From the NCBI RefSeq assembly GCF_001571325.1, contig NZ_BCTO01000019.1, positions 186,001 through 250,000 on the forward strand: a stretch of DNA of 64,000 nucleotides. Direction: 5' to 3'. This document shows positions 1-7,521 of the stretch, piece by piece. How positions within the stretch are numbered: the first letter of the stretch is position 1; each line of letters starts with the position of its first letter. The position numbers and the translations under genes are program-made. This DNA comes from Delftia tsuruhatensis NBRC 16741. Its GTDB lineage: Bacteria; Pseudomonadota; Gammaproteobacteria; Burkholderiales; Burkholderiaceae_C. The notes under the pieces are model-generated. The model did not search any database. It saw nothing but the letters and a program-made list of their open reading frames with translations, and was not told the DNA's origin.

Positions 1-74
1 TAGGCAGCCACGTCCTCATCGGTTTTCAGGTGCTCGGCCATGTCAAAGGTGGGAAGGTCAGCAATCTTGGTCAT
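1..74 (-). CDS. Addiction-module antidote protein, N-terminal part (runs off the window)
   Basis: The first 24 codons read MTKIADLPTFDMAEHL and continue to KTDEDVAAY at the window edge. This opening, with the FDxAEHL(K)T/S(D/E)E pattern, is typical of the HigA-like antidotes of the HI1420 type, which carry an XRE helix-turn-helix further in and neutralise a RelE/HigB-like toxin encoded just upstream. The start ATG lies 2 bases after the stop of the toxin remnant at 77-172, the usual toxin-then-antitoxin layout. Only the N-terminus is visible, so the DNA-binding domain cannot be checked. Confidence 0.7.
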   Translation of the reverse strand, partial: MTKIADLPTFDMAEHLKTDEDVAA

Positions 75-76
75 GG

Positions 77-172
77 TCAGTTCTCCAGGGTCTTGGACAG
101 GGCAATTGCAGCCGCAATGTCCACCTGCTGGGTTGCCTTGTCGCCACCACCCAACATAGCTACCAGCACGTA
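77..172 (-). pseudogene. C-terminal remnant of a RelE/HigB-type addiction-module toxin
   Basis: The last 31 codons before the stop at 77-79 read YVLVAMLGGGDKATQQ then VDIAAAIALSKTLEN. The L-x-GGGDK-x-TQ-x-DI-x-A tail is the hallmark C-terminus of HI1419-type killer proteins, normally about 100 residues long. Upstream in the same frame the sequence no longer looks like this family and runs antisense to the phosphopantetheinyl transferase gene. About two thirds of the toxin is therefore missing. Its position directly before the antidote start supports the identification. The length of true homology upstream of 172 is uncertain. Confidence 0.55.
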
Positions 173-242
173 ACACGCAAAGCTAACGGCGAAACCACCC
201 CAGTGGTCAGAATTTCTGCAGCTGGACATGTGCCTTGTGCCA

Positions 243-995
243 TCAGGCCAGCACGACAAGTCGCCAATTCGCAGCGGGCTGCCAATGCACTTCTTCGCTT
301 CCTGATATAGCCACCTCGGGCAGGGGCCCAGGCATGCAAAGCGCCAGGCACACGGCCTGTGCATCGCAATCCCGGCCTTGCCACAGGCGGCCGTGGGCCA
401 GGGGCGGCCCAGCCATGTCGAGCGCAGCGCAGACGGGTATCCACGCAAGCTGCCGCATCCGGACAAAGTCCAGGCCCTGGCCCAGGCTCTTGAAATAGGC
501 CTCCTTCAGGCTCCACAGCTGCACCAGGCTGTGCTGCAGGCGGGCTCCGTCCTGCGCCTGAAGCCATGCGCGTTCGGGCGGGGAGCACACCATCTCGGCC
601 ATGGCATGCACGTCGCGCTGGCGGTGCGCAGCCCTTCGCTCAAGGTCCACGCCTACCGGGCCTTGTGCGGCGGCGCAGGCCAGCCAGCCGGCGCTGTGCG
701 AGAGGCTCAAACGGGGCTTCGCTCCAAAAATGCCGCCCTCCCCGCCTTGCTCCACGTGGGGGGCAGCATTGCGGGGCGCTGCCAGCCGCCAGGTCGATGC
801 GGCATCGTGCCCGCCGGCCAGCAGCAGGCGCATGGCATAGCGGCAGGCGATGAATTCGCGCTGGCGCGCCTCGCGCATACCGGCATGGCGCTCCCGCTCC
901 GAGTCCGTCAGCCAGCCCGCAGCCAGCGACTGCGCATTGGCCCACAAGGGCGCCTGCGCCCCCAGCAGCAAGGCGCAGGCGGCCGGCGCGCTCAA
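243..995 (-). CDS. 4'-phosphopantetheinyl transferase (Sfp/AcpT type) of the APE cluster
   Basis: This protein would transfer the phosphopantetheine arm from CoA to the serine of the two carrier proteins at 15.1-15.7 kb. Visible motifs are GVDLERR near residue 114 (the Mg-binding aspartate) and WSLKEAYFK near residue 161 (the conserved W-x-x-KEA), both defining the superfamily. Length is 250 residues. No ATG is available near the 5' end. A TTG at 993-995, just beyond the stop of the preceding gene and downstream of a purine-rich stretch, is the most likely start; a slightly later start is possible. It is the last gene of the operon, as often seen in APE clusters. Confidence 0.88.
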   Translation of the reverse strand: MSAPAACALLLGAQAPLWANAQSLAAGWLTDSERERHAGMREARQREFIACRYAMRLLLAGGHDAASTWRLAAPRNAAPHVEQGGEGGIFGAKPRLSLSHSAGWLACAAAQGPVGVDLERRAAHRQRDVHAMAEMVCSPPERAWLQAQDGARLQHSLVQLWSLKEAYFKSLGQGLDFVRMRQLAWIPVCAALDMAGPPLAHGRLWQGRDCDAQAVCLALCMPGPLPEVAISGSEEVHWQPAANWRLVVLA

Positions 996-996
996 A

Positions 997-1431
997 TCAC
1001 CGGCCTACGCGGGCATAGGTGCCCTTGAAGGTGACGCCGGCCATCACATTGCCTGCGCGGCATTCGAAATTGACTGGATCCCGGGTGGATTGCTTCTTGT
1101 TGAAGCTGTGCAGGTCCACCACGGCGTTGGCGCCCTTTTGCTTGGCCTTGGCCTCGAAGGCCATCAGGGCAGACAGCGCTGCCCAGTTGCAGGCCGTGGC
1201 ATCGTCCTTGCCCACGCCGTTGGTTTTCTTGTTGGACACGTCATCGCCCAGCTTTTCGGAGATGGCAGGCGTGCTGGCACCGGAAAGGTGAAAGCTCACG
1301 CTGCCGTCGAGCTTGCCCTGCTCCAGGCCGAGCTTCACCACGTCGGCCAGCGGCAGCATCACTGCTTCATTGCGGGCATGTACCGCCGTTGCGGCCACCA
1401 GCGCCATGGCTGCCAAGATCATCTTTCTCAT
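997..1431 (-). CDS. Small secreted protein of unknown function in the APE operon
   Basis: The 144-residue product begins MRKMILAAMALVAATAVHA, a clear Sec signal peptide with an AxA-type cleavage site, so it is periplasmic or exported. The mature part has two widely spaced cysteines (ATACNWAAL and NFECRAG) that could form a disulfide, and the phrase KGANAVVDLHSF seen in small proteins of this kind. Relatives are often mislabelled as excinuclease subunits; nothing in the sequence supports DNA repair. It sits between another secreted protein and the phosphopantetheinyl transferase in one transcription unit, implying an envelope role in making or placing the polyene lipid. Confidence 0.7.
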   Translation of the reverse strand: MRKMILAAMALVAATAVHARNEAVMLPLADVVKLGLEQGKLDGSVSFHLSGASTPAISEKLGDDVSNKKTNGVGKDDATACNWAALSALMAFEAKAKQKGANAVVDLHSFNKKQSTRDPVNFECRAGNVMAGVTFKGTYARVGR

Positions 1432-1478
1432 GGAAACTCCCTCTCTGTAAAAAAGCATGGAACAGGGACAGCGATGGA

Positions 1479-1874
1479 TTACGGGGTACTGATTTTCTTC
1501 ATCAGATTCCGGACCCAGCGGTTGTAGTTGGGATGGATCTCCCGCTTGCCATCGCCTTCCGAGTAATTCAGATTCACACTGTGCAGATAGCTGATCCGGT
1601 AGGTATCTGTGTTGTAGTGCACCGCGATGTTGACCTGGTGCTTGCCTTGCTTGTCGTAGTGCAGCTCCAGGCGGCCCGGCTCGTCGCCGACCACCACCCA
1701 GCCCAGCGACTTCGACGCCACCACGATGCGATCGTGCAACTGCTGCGCCGTAGTCTCGGGCGAGGCGGTCCACATGACCGCCGGGGGTTCATAGATGTCC
1801 GTGCTTCGTGCCACCGCGCTGCCTGCGGCCAGGGCAAGGACCAGGACAATGGCGGCGGTTCTCGTCTGTTTCAT
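1479..1874 (-). CDS. Small secreted hypothetical protein in the APE operon
   Basis: The 131-residue product starts MKQTRTAAIVLVLALAAGSAVARS, a signal peptide. The mature domain contains an aromatic-rich core (HYNTDTYRISYLHSVNLNY) and ends with WVRNLMKKIS, resembling a small beta-rich envelope domain. I do not recognise a named family. The chosen ATG at 1872-1874 overlaps the stop of the ketosynthase gene by four bases (ATGA), which argues for translational coupling. An ATG eight codons upstream would place residues inside the ketosynthase gene and is less likely. Confidence 0.65.
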   Translation of the reverse strand: MKQTRTAAIVLVLALAAGSAVARSTDIYEPPAVMWTASPETTAQQLHDRIVVASKSLGWVVVGDEPGRLELHYDKQGKHQVNIAVHYNTDTYRISYLHSVNLNYSEGDGKREIHPNYNRWVRNLMKKISTP

Positions 1875-3170
1875 TTCACTGGCTCCTGTTGCTTCCAACG
1901 TCGAAAAATCAATGAGGTGTTGATGCCGCCAAAGGCAAAGTTGTTGCTCATGACGATATCGGTGTGCAAGGCACGCGGCTCGCCCATGACGTAGTCCAGA
2001 TCGGCGCAGCGCGGATCGGGTTGCTGCAGATTCGCGTTGGCTGCAAACCAGCCTTCACGCATCATCTCGATGCTCATCCAGGCTTCCAGCGCGCCGCAGG
2101 CGCCCAGCGTGTGGCCCATGTAGCCCTTGAGGCTGCTGATGGGCACCTGGCTGCCGAGCACTTCGCGGGTGGCCTGCGATTCGGCAATGTCCCCCTGGTC
2201 CGTGGCCGTGCCGTGGGCGTTGACGTAGCCGACCTCCGAAGGTTCGATCCCCGCGTCATCAAGCGCCATGCGCATGGCCTGGGCCATGGTGGCGGCGTTG
2301 GGCTGCGTCACATGGGTGCCATCGGAGTTGCTGGCAAAGCCGATCAACTCGGCCCGGATGCAGGCGCCCCGGGCAAGTGCATGCTCCAGCTCTTCGAGCA
2401 CCAAGGTGCAGGCGCCCTCGCCCAGCACCAGGCCGTCGCGCCGGGCGTCGAAGGGACGTGGCGTGCACTCGGGGCTGTCATTCTTCACGCTGGTCGCAAA
2501 CAGGGTGTCGAACACAGCCGCCTGCGTGGCATCCAGCTCCTCGGCCCCGCCGGCCAGCATGGCAAGCTGCTTGCCGCTCTGAATGGCCTCGAAGGCATAG
2601 CCCAGGCCCTGGCTGCCCGAGGTGCAGGCGCTGGACGTCGTGATGACGCGGCCTGTGGTTCCGAAGAACACGCCGATGTTCACCGCCGCCGTGTGCGACA
2701 TCATCTTGATGTAGGTGTTGGCGTTGATGCCCTCGGTGCTCTTGTCGGCCATCATGCGGCCGAAGTCGCCGATGGCCGAGGGCGTTCCGGCGGACGACCC
2801 ATAGGACACGCCCATGTGCCCGCTCTTGACGAAGGCATTGCCCAGCAGGCCGGCATCGGCCAGCGCCAGCTCGCTGGCACGCGTGGCCATCAAGGCGACG
2901 CGGCCCATGCTGCATGGCACGCGTGGCCATCAAGGCGACGCGGCCCATGCTGCGCATGGACTTGCGGTTGTAGTGCGGCGGCAGATCGAAGGGCGGCACG
3001 GTGCTGCCCAGCCGGGTGCTCAGGCCCTCATAGGCAGCCCACTCGTCCATCACCCGGATGGCGGTTTTGCCGGAGCGCAGTCGCTCCCGCACCGTGGTCC
3101 AGTCGTGGCCCAGGGGACTCAAGGCGCCCACGCCCGTGACGACCACACGCCGTTTGCTTGCTGCGCTCAT
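1871..3170 (-). pseudogene. Beta-ketoacyl-ACP synthase (FabF-like), frameshifted by a 40-bp duplication
   Basis: The N-terminal 85 codons (from MSAASKRRVVVTGVG at 3170) and the C-terminal about 335 codons (to 1871) lie in different frames. They join at a 40-bp tandem duplication at 2875-2953. Removing one copy restores a continuous 419-residue condensing enzyme with the active-site cysteine (SSACTSGSQG) and both catalytic histidines (NAHGTATD, MGHTLGACG). As sequenced, no full-length enzyme is made. An internal ATG at 2920 could give a protein lacking the first strand of the fold. Start and stop overlap both neighbours by four bases. A sequencing or assembly error cannot be excluded from the sequence alone. 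Confidence 0.85.
2875..2953. repeat. 40-bp period tandem duplication inside the ketosynthase gene
   Basis: Positions 2875-2913 and 2915-2953 are identical over 39 bases, with one base between them (period 40). Forty is not a multiple of three, so the second copy shifts the reading frame of the minus-strand ketosynthase. The repeat starts tggcacgcgtggccatcaag. Identity of the copies implies a very recent event or an artefact. Confidence 0.95.
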
Positions 3171-3910
3171 CCCACCATCCCTCCATTGACGGAGATGACC
3201 TGGCGCGTGACGTACGAGGCCTCGCCGCCCATGAGGAAGGCGACCGCACCTGCCACCTCGTCCACCGTGCCCATGCGGCGCATGGGAATCAGCGCCAAGG
3301 CATGTTCGAGCACTTCCTCGCTGACCATTTCCGTGTCGATCAGGCCGGGCGCCACGCAATTGACCGTGATCTCGCGCTTGGCCAGCTCCACGGCCAGGGA
3401 CTTGGTGGCTGCGATCACCCCGGCCTTGGCCGCGCTGTAGTTGGCCTGGCCCCGGTTGCCCATCAGGGCGGAGACCGAAGCCAGCGTCACGATGCGCCCC
3501 GGCTTGCGGCGGCGCACCATGGGCATGACCACCGGGTGCAGCACGTTGTAGAACGCATCCAGGTTGGTATGCACCACGGCATCCCACTCCTCGCCCGTCA
3601 TGGCGGGAAAGGCGTTGTCCCGGGCGATGCCGGCATTGCAGACCACGCCGTAGTAGGCGCCGTGCTGTTCCATGTCGGCCTCAAGCGCCAGAGCGCAGGC
3701 AGCGCGGTCTGCCACATCGAACTGCAGCACGCGGGCCTGCCGGCCCAGCGCGGCAATGTCGGCCACCGTCTGCAGGGCCTGCTCGCGGCCGCTGCGGCAA
3801 TGGACCACGATGTCGAAACCATCGCGCGCCAGGCGCAGGGCGATGGCCCGGCCTATGCCCCGGCTCGACCCGGTCACCAGCACCGTGGCTGGCAGGGCGA
3901 TTGCACTCAT
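3167..3910 (-). CDS. 3-oxoacyl-ACP reductase (FabG-like SDR) of the APE cluster
   Basis: This 247-residue short-chain dehydrogenase would reduce the beta-keto group after each chain extension. It shows the NADP-binding TGSSRGIGRA near residues 13-22, CNAGIARD, the catalytic serine in TLASVSALMG and the YSAAKAG tyrosine-lysine pair. The C-terminal SVNGGMVG is typical of FabG. The ATG at 3908-3910 was chosen because it gives the standard length and overlaps the stop of the dehydratase gene by four bases; its own stop overlaps the ketosynthase start in the same way. Confidence 0.9.
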   Translation of the reverse strand: MSAIALPATVLVTGSSRGIGRAIALRLARDGFDIVVHCRSGREQALQTVADIAALGRQARVLQFDVADRAACALALEADMEQHGAYYGVVCNAGIARDNAFPAMTGEEWDAVVHTNLDAFYNVLHPVVMPMVRRRKPGRIVTLASVSALMGNRGQANYSAAKAGVIAATKSLAVELAKREITVNCVAPGLIDTEMVSEEVLEHALALIPMRRMGTVDEVAGAVAFLMGGEASYVTRQVISVNGGMVG

Positions 3911-4386
3911 GCTTGTCCAACTCCTTCTTGCTCCAGCGCCTGTATGAATGCGCTGCCATTGTCTGGTTCGTAAACGGATATGCGGGCCTGGGCGAGCACG
4001 CGGTCCTCGCCCAGGGGCTGGATGCGGCAATCGAACATGCCCAGGCCATTGGTGCCCACCAGTTCGCAGTGCACGCTCACGCGCAGCACGCTGCCCGGGG
4101 AAAAATGTGCGCAGGCCGCCTGGAACTTGCGCGTGCCCAGCAAAAAACCCAGCTTGACGGGCCGCCCGGCCTGCACCGCCTGCCAGCCAGCCCAGGCGGC
4201 CACGGTCTGGGCCATGTACTCCAGCCCCACCCAGGCGGGCATGCCGGCGTCCTGCAGAAACAGGCCATCACGCGGCACGGTGACCTGCGCATGGGCGCTG
4301 TCGGCGGATGCATCGAGCAGGCAGTCCAGCAGCAGCATCACGCCGCGATGGGGCACGTAGTTTTCAATCGGTAGAAATGCGTTCAT
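3907..4386 (-). CDS. APE-type 3-hydroxyacyl-ACP dehydratase (hotdog fold)
   Basis: The 159-residue protein starts MNAFLPIENYVPHRGVMLLL. The PHRGxMLLLD segment near residue 13 is the conserved catalytic-histidine region of the ApeP-like dehydratases, which build the double bonds of aryl polyenes. The central LEYMAQTVAAWAGW helix is also typical of hotdog dehydratases. In the characterised pathways this enzyme works as a heterodimer with a second hotdog protein (ApeI type); here the likely partner is the C-terminal domain of the ligase fusion at 12807-14573. It is translationally coupled to the reductase downstream. Confidence 0.85.
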   Translation of the reverse strand: MNAFLPIENYVPHRGVMLLLDCLLDASADSAHAQVTVPRDGLFLQDAGMPAWVGLEYMAQTVAAWAGWQAVQAGRPVKLGFLLGTRKFQAACAHFSPGSVLRVSVHCELVGTNGLGMFDCRIQPLGEDRVLAQARISVYEPDNGSAFIQALEQEGVGQA

Positions 4387-4398
4387 CTCGATGGCTCC

Positions 4399-5610
4399 TC
4401 AGGCAGCGGCCAACAGCAGGGCGCAGTTGCTGCCGCCAAAGGCAAAGGAATTGCTGAGCACGGCCCGGGGCGCACGCCCCAGCGCCATGCCCGGGCGGAC
4501 CACGGCCAGGGCGGGCAGTTCGGGCGCCTGCTCGCCATCCCACCAGTGCGCAGGAAGCCAGCCCTGCGGGTTGTCGTGCAGCAGGTGCCAGGCCATGGCC
4601 GCTTCCAGCGCCCCGGCCGCCGCCAGGGTGTGGCCGGTCAGCGGCTTGGTGGAGCTCACGGGCGTTGCTTCGCCGAACACGCTGTGAATGGCCAGGCTTT
4701 CCATGGCGTCGTTGTGTACCGTGGCCGTGCCGTGCAGGTTGATGTAGTCCACGTCACCGGGCCGCATGGCCGCACGCCGCAGCGCCTGCTCCATGGCCTG
4801 GATGGCGCCCTGGCCGGATGGGTCGGGGGCCGACATGTGGTGGGCATCCTGGGTCTCGCCCCAACCGGCCAGACGCACGGGGCCTGGCTCTCGCGTCAGC
4901 AGGAAGAACGCCGCGCCCTCGCCCAGGTTGATGCCGCTGCGCCGGGCAGACAGCGGGTTGCAGCGCTGGTCCGACACGGCCTGCAGCGCGCTGAAACCGG
5001 CCACGGTGAAAGCGCACAGCGCATCCACCCCGCCGGCCAGCACGGCATCGACCAGGCCGGCCTGCAGCCAGCGCGCGGCCGATGCCAACGCCTTGGCCCC
5101 GGAGGAGCAGGCGGTGGAGAGGGTGTGCGCCGGCCCCTGGATGCCCAGGTGCTGGGCCAGGAACTCCGACACATTGCCCATTTCCTGCAAGGCGTAGTCA
5201 AAGTCCTGCGGGAACCGGCCCTGTGCCTGCCAATGGGCGGCGGCGGCTTCGCCCTCCTGCACGCCGGCCGTGCTGGTGCCCACCACCACGCCCACACGCG
5301 CCGGGCCCCAGCGCGACAGGGCCTGCTCCACCGGGCCGCGCACGCCCTGGGCGGTGTGCCATGCCAGGGCGTTGTTGCGCGATCGCTGCGGCGGCGGTGC
5401 CCAGTCCAGCGTGGGGAGCACCACATGGGGCGGCAGGCAGCCCAGCGGCAGGTGCCGGCCCGGGCTGTAGCGGTCGCTGCACTGCAGGCTGTCGGGGGCC
5501 TGGGTGGCGAACAATGCGGCGCGCAGGCTGGCCGCATCGGCGCCCAGGGCGCTGGTGGCTGAAAGGGTTTGCACAAACACGGCCTGTGCCGTCGGGGTGA
5601 CTACGGTCAT
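4399..5610 (-). CDS. Beta-ketoacyl-ACP synthase (intact) of the APE cluster
   Basis: The 403-residue condensing enzyme has the active-site cysteine in STACSSGAKAL near residue 160, the histidines in NLHGTAT and LTGHTLAAAGALEA, and the C-terminal SFAFGGSN glycine-rich loop. All catalytic residues are present. It is the only intact classical ketosynthase in the cluster, since the paralogue at 1871-3170 is frameshifted. The start ATG overlaps the stop of the lipoprotein gene by four bases. It could serve as the main elongating enzyme or as a priming enzyme; sequence alone does not settle this. Confidence 0.88.
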   Translation of the reverse strand: MTVVTPTAQAVFVQTLSATSALGADAASLRAALFATQAPDSLQCSDRYSPGRHLPLGCLPPHVVLPTLDWAPPPQRSRNNALAWHTAQGVRGPVEQALSRWGPARVGVVVGTSTAGVQEGEAAAAHWQAQGRFPQDFDYALQEMGNVSEFLAQHLGIQGPAHTLSTACSSGAKALASAARWLQAGLVDAVLAGGVDALCAFTVAGFSALQAVSDQRCNPLSARRSGINLGEGAAFFLLTREPGPVRLAGWGETQDAHHMSAPDPSGQGAIQAMEQALRRAAMRPGDVDYINLHGTATVHNDAMESLAIHSVFGEATPVSSTKPLTGHTLAAAGALEAAMAWHLLHDNPQGWLPAHWWDGEQAPELPALAVVRPGMALGRAPRAVLSNSFAFGGSNCALLLAAA

Positions 5611-6260
5611 GCGCCCTCCCCTGCATTGGCACAGGGACGCATGCCGCCGGGCGAGGCAACGCGCAGTTGCCAGGCGCCTGCGGCATACACGATCTCGAAC
5701 CCGTCGCTGCCGGCAGGCCGGATCTCGACGCGCGTCTGCCCTTGGCGAGACAGGTGTCTGGCCGATCCACCGGACATTCCGACCTCTTCCAACACCCAGG
5801 ATGCAGGCAAGGCCTGCGCAATGGCATCCACCGGCCACAGCGCCAGCTGCATGTCGCCGAGCACCTGCGCCGGCGCCAATTGCACCGGCCACCAGCGTGA
5901 CAGCTCGGCCTGCAGCTGCCGCCCATCCCAGACGATCACGCCCACGCGCTGCCCCAGGTGGACCAGCGCCAGGCGCACCGTCTGCGCATCGACCTCCAGC
6001 AGCGCGTCCAGTTCCTGCGCGGGCTGGCCAGGCGCCTGCACCACCAGATGCTGCTGCAGCGCCAGCGCGCAGCCCAGCGCAGCCGGCGGCAATGCCAGCC
6101 GCGGCGGCGTGGCATTGCCCTGCGGTGCACGCGCCTCTGGTGCGGTGGAGCAGCCTGCCAACGCGCTGGCCGTGATGATGGCAGCGCTCACGGAGCACAC
6201 CGCGAACAAGGCTGGCGCACGCTGGCACGCAAGGGCCGGGAAAAGACGCAGCCGCCTCAT
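5607..6260 (-). CDS. DUF3261-type outer-membrane lipoprotein of the APE cluster
   Basis: The 217-residue product has a long signal peptide ending in the lipobox ALAGCS at about residue 37, so a lipid-anchored mature protein is expected. The rest matches the pattern of DUF3261 proteins encoded in APE/xanthomonadin clusters, with the segment QPAQELDALLEVDAQ. These are thought to help move the polyene lipid to the outer membrane together with LolA and MMPL proteins, both encoded just upstream in the operon. The start at 6258-6260 overlaps the stop of the FAD oxidoreductase gene by four bases. Confidence 0.75.
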   Translation of the reverse strand: MRRLRLFPALACQRAPALFAVCSVSAAIITASALAGCSTAPEARAPQGNATPPRLALPPAALGCALALQQHLVVQAPGQPAQELDALLEVDAQTVRLALVHLGQRVGVIVWDGRQLQAELSRWWPVQLAPAQVLGDMQLALWPVDAIAQALPASWVLEEVGMSGGSARHLSRQGQTRVEIRPAGSDGFEIVYAAGAWQLRVASPGGMRPCANAGEGA

Positions 6261-7507
6261 GCCATCACCCCCTGCCCCGGCTGGCAAAGCTGGCTCAGCA
6301 CGTCCAGGCGGCGCTCCGGCTCGGCCACATAGGGGTTGCGTCCATCCCAGGCGTAGCCGGCGAGGATGGACGAGATCATCCGGCGGATGTCCGGCGCATG
6401 CGACGGGTGGAAGATCACGTCCTGGAAGCTGCCGTCGTACCAGCCCTGCACGAAGGCACGGAAGGTATCGACACCTGCCTGCAGCGGCTGGGCATAGTCC
6501 TGTTGCCAGTCCACCGCCTCGCCCTGCCAGCTGCGGGCGATGCAGTCGGCGGCCAGGCTGGCCGACTTCAGGGCAATGGTCACGCCGCTGGAGAACACCG
6601 GGTCCAGAAACTCGCCCGCATTGCCCAGCAAGGCATAGCCCGGGCCCCACAGCGCCGTCACATTGGCCGAGTAGCCCGTGAGCGAACGCCCGGGCGTGTC
6701 CCACCGGGCATTGCGCAGCACCTGCGCGAGGCTGGGCGTCTCGGCAATGATGGCGCGCAGGCGCTCGACCTCGGAGCCCGCATGGCGCTCCAGGAATTCG
6801 GGCGTGGCGACAACGCCCTGCGAGCTGCGGCCATTGGAAAACGGAATGGTCCAGAACCACACATGCCGGTGCTCGGGATGCACGGAAATCAGGATCTTGT
6901 CGCGGTCCATGTCCTGTGCCGCGATGCGATCCTCGACATGCGTGAACAGGGCCGCGCGCACGGGAAAACCGGAGGGCCGCTCCAGCCCCAGCATGCGCGG
7001 CAAGATGCGCGCAAAGCCGCTGGCATCCAGCAGATGGCGGGCCTGCACCACATATTCCTCGCCTTGCGGCGTGCGGGCCGTGACCTGCGGTCGGGCGCCT
7101 GCCACGTCCACGCCGGTCACCGTATGGCGATAGCGGATCTCGGCGCCCGCCTTCTGGGCGGCATCGGCAAGCACCTTGTCGAAATGGGCGCGCTGCACCT
7201 GGTACGTCGTGCCCCATCCGCAGGAGAACTTGTCACGGAAGTCGAAGGCCGTGCGCAGATCGCCCCGGGCGAAGGCCGCGCCGTTCTTGTGCTGGAAGCC
7301 CGCCTCCACCACGTCCTGCAGCATGCCGGCCTGCTCGATGTAGGCCATGCTTTGCGGCAGCAGGCTCTCGCCAATGGAAAAGCGCGGGAACTCTTCCTTC
7401 TCCAGGATGAGCACCCGGCGCCCCTGCCGGCGCAGCAGGCCCGCCGCCACGGCGCCGGAGGGACCGGCGCCAATGATCAGGATTTCAGTCTGTTCGATAC
7501 GTTGCAT
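6257..7507 (-). CDS. FAD-dependent oxidoreductase (halogenase/geranylgeranyl-reductase-like) of the APE cluster
   Basis: The 416-residue protein opens with a Rossmann FAD site (ILIIGAGPSGAVAAGLLR, residues 9-26) followed by LILEKEEFPRFSIGESLLP, the pattern of the flavin halogenase and geranylgeranyl reductase superfamily. Near residue 300 it has GPGYALLGNAGEFLDPVFSSG, the second FAD contact. The WxWxIP lysine motif of true tryptophan halogenases is represented only by WFWTIPFS with no lysine at the usual site, so halogenation is not established. In flexirubin- and xanthomonadin-type pathways such enzymes modify the aryl head group. Start chosen for proximity of the Rossmann motif. Confidence 0.8.
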   Translation of the reverse strand: MQRIEQTEILIIGAGPSGAVAAGLLRRQGRRVLILEKEEFPRFSIGESLLPQSMAYIEQAGMLQDVVEAGFQHKNGAAFARGDLRTAFDFRDKFSCGWGTTYQVQRAHFDKVLADAAQKAGAEIRYRHTVTGVDVAGARPQVTARTPQGEEYVVQARHLLDASGFARILPRMLGLERPSGFPVRAALFTHVEDRIAAQDMDRDKILISVHPEHRHVWFWTIPFSNGRSSQGVVATPEFLERHAGSEVERLRAIIAETPSLAQVLRNARWDTPGRSLTGYSANVTALWGPGYALLGNAGEFLDPVFSSGVTIALKSASLAADCIARSWQGEAVDWQQDYAQPLQAGVDTFRAFVQGWYDGSFQDVIFHPSHAPDIRRMISSILAGYAWDGRNPYVAEPERRLDVLSQLCQPGQGVMA

Positions 7508-7521
7508 GTACGGTGTCTTTT

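Noticed and set aside
1964..3139. Plus-strand frame of 391 codons opposite the broken ketosynthase
   Set aside because: It is antisense to a condensing enzyme whose catalytic motifs are all readable once the duplication is removed.
6257..7507. True flavin-dependent halogenase
   Set aside because: The catalytic-lysine motif region of characterised halogenases is not clearly present, so only a general FAD oxidoreductase is supported.
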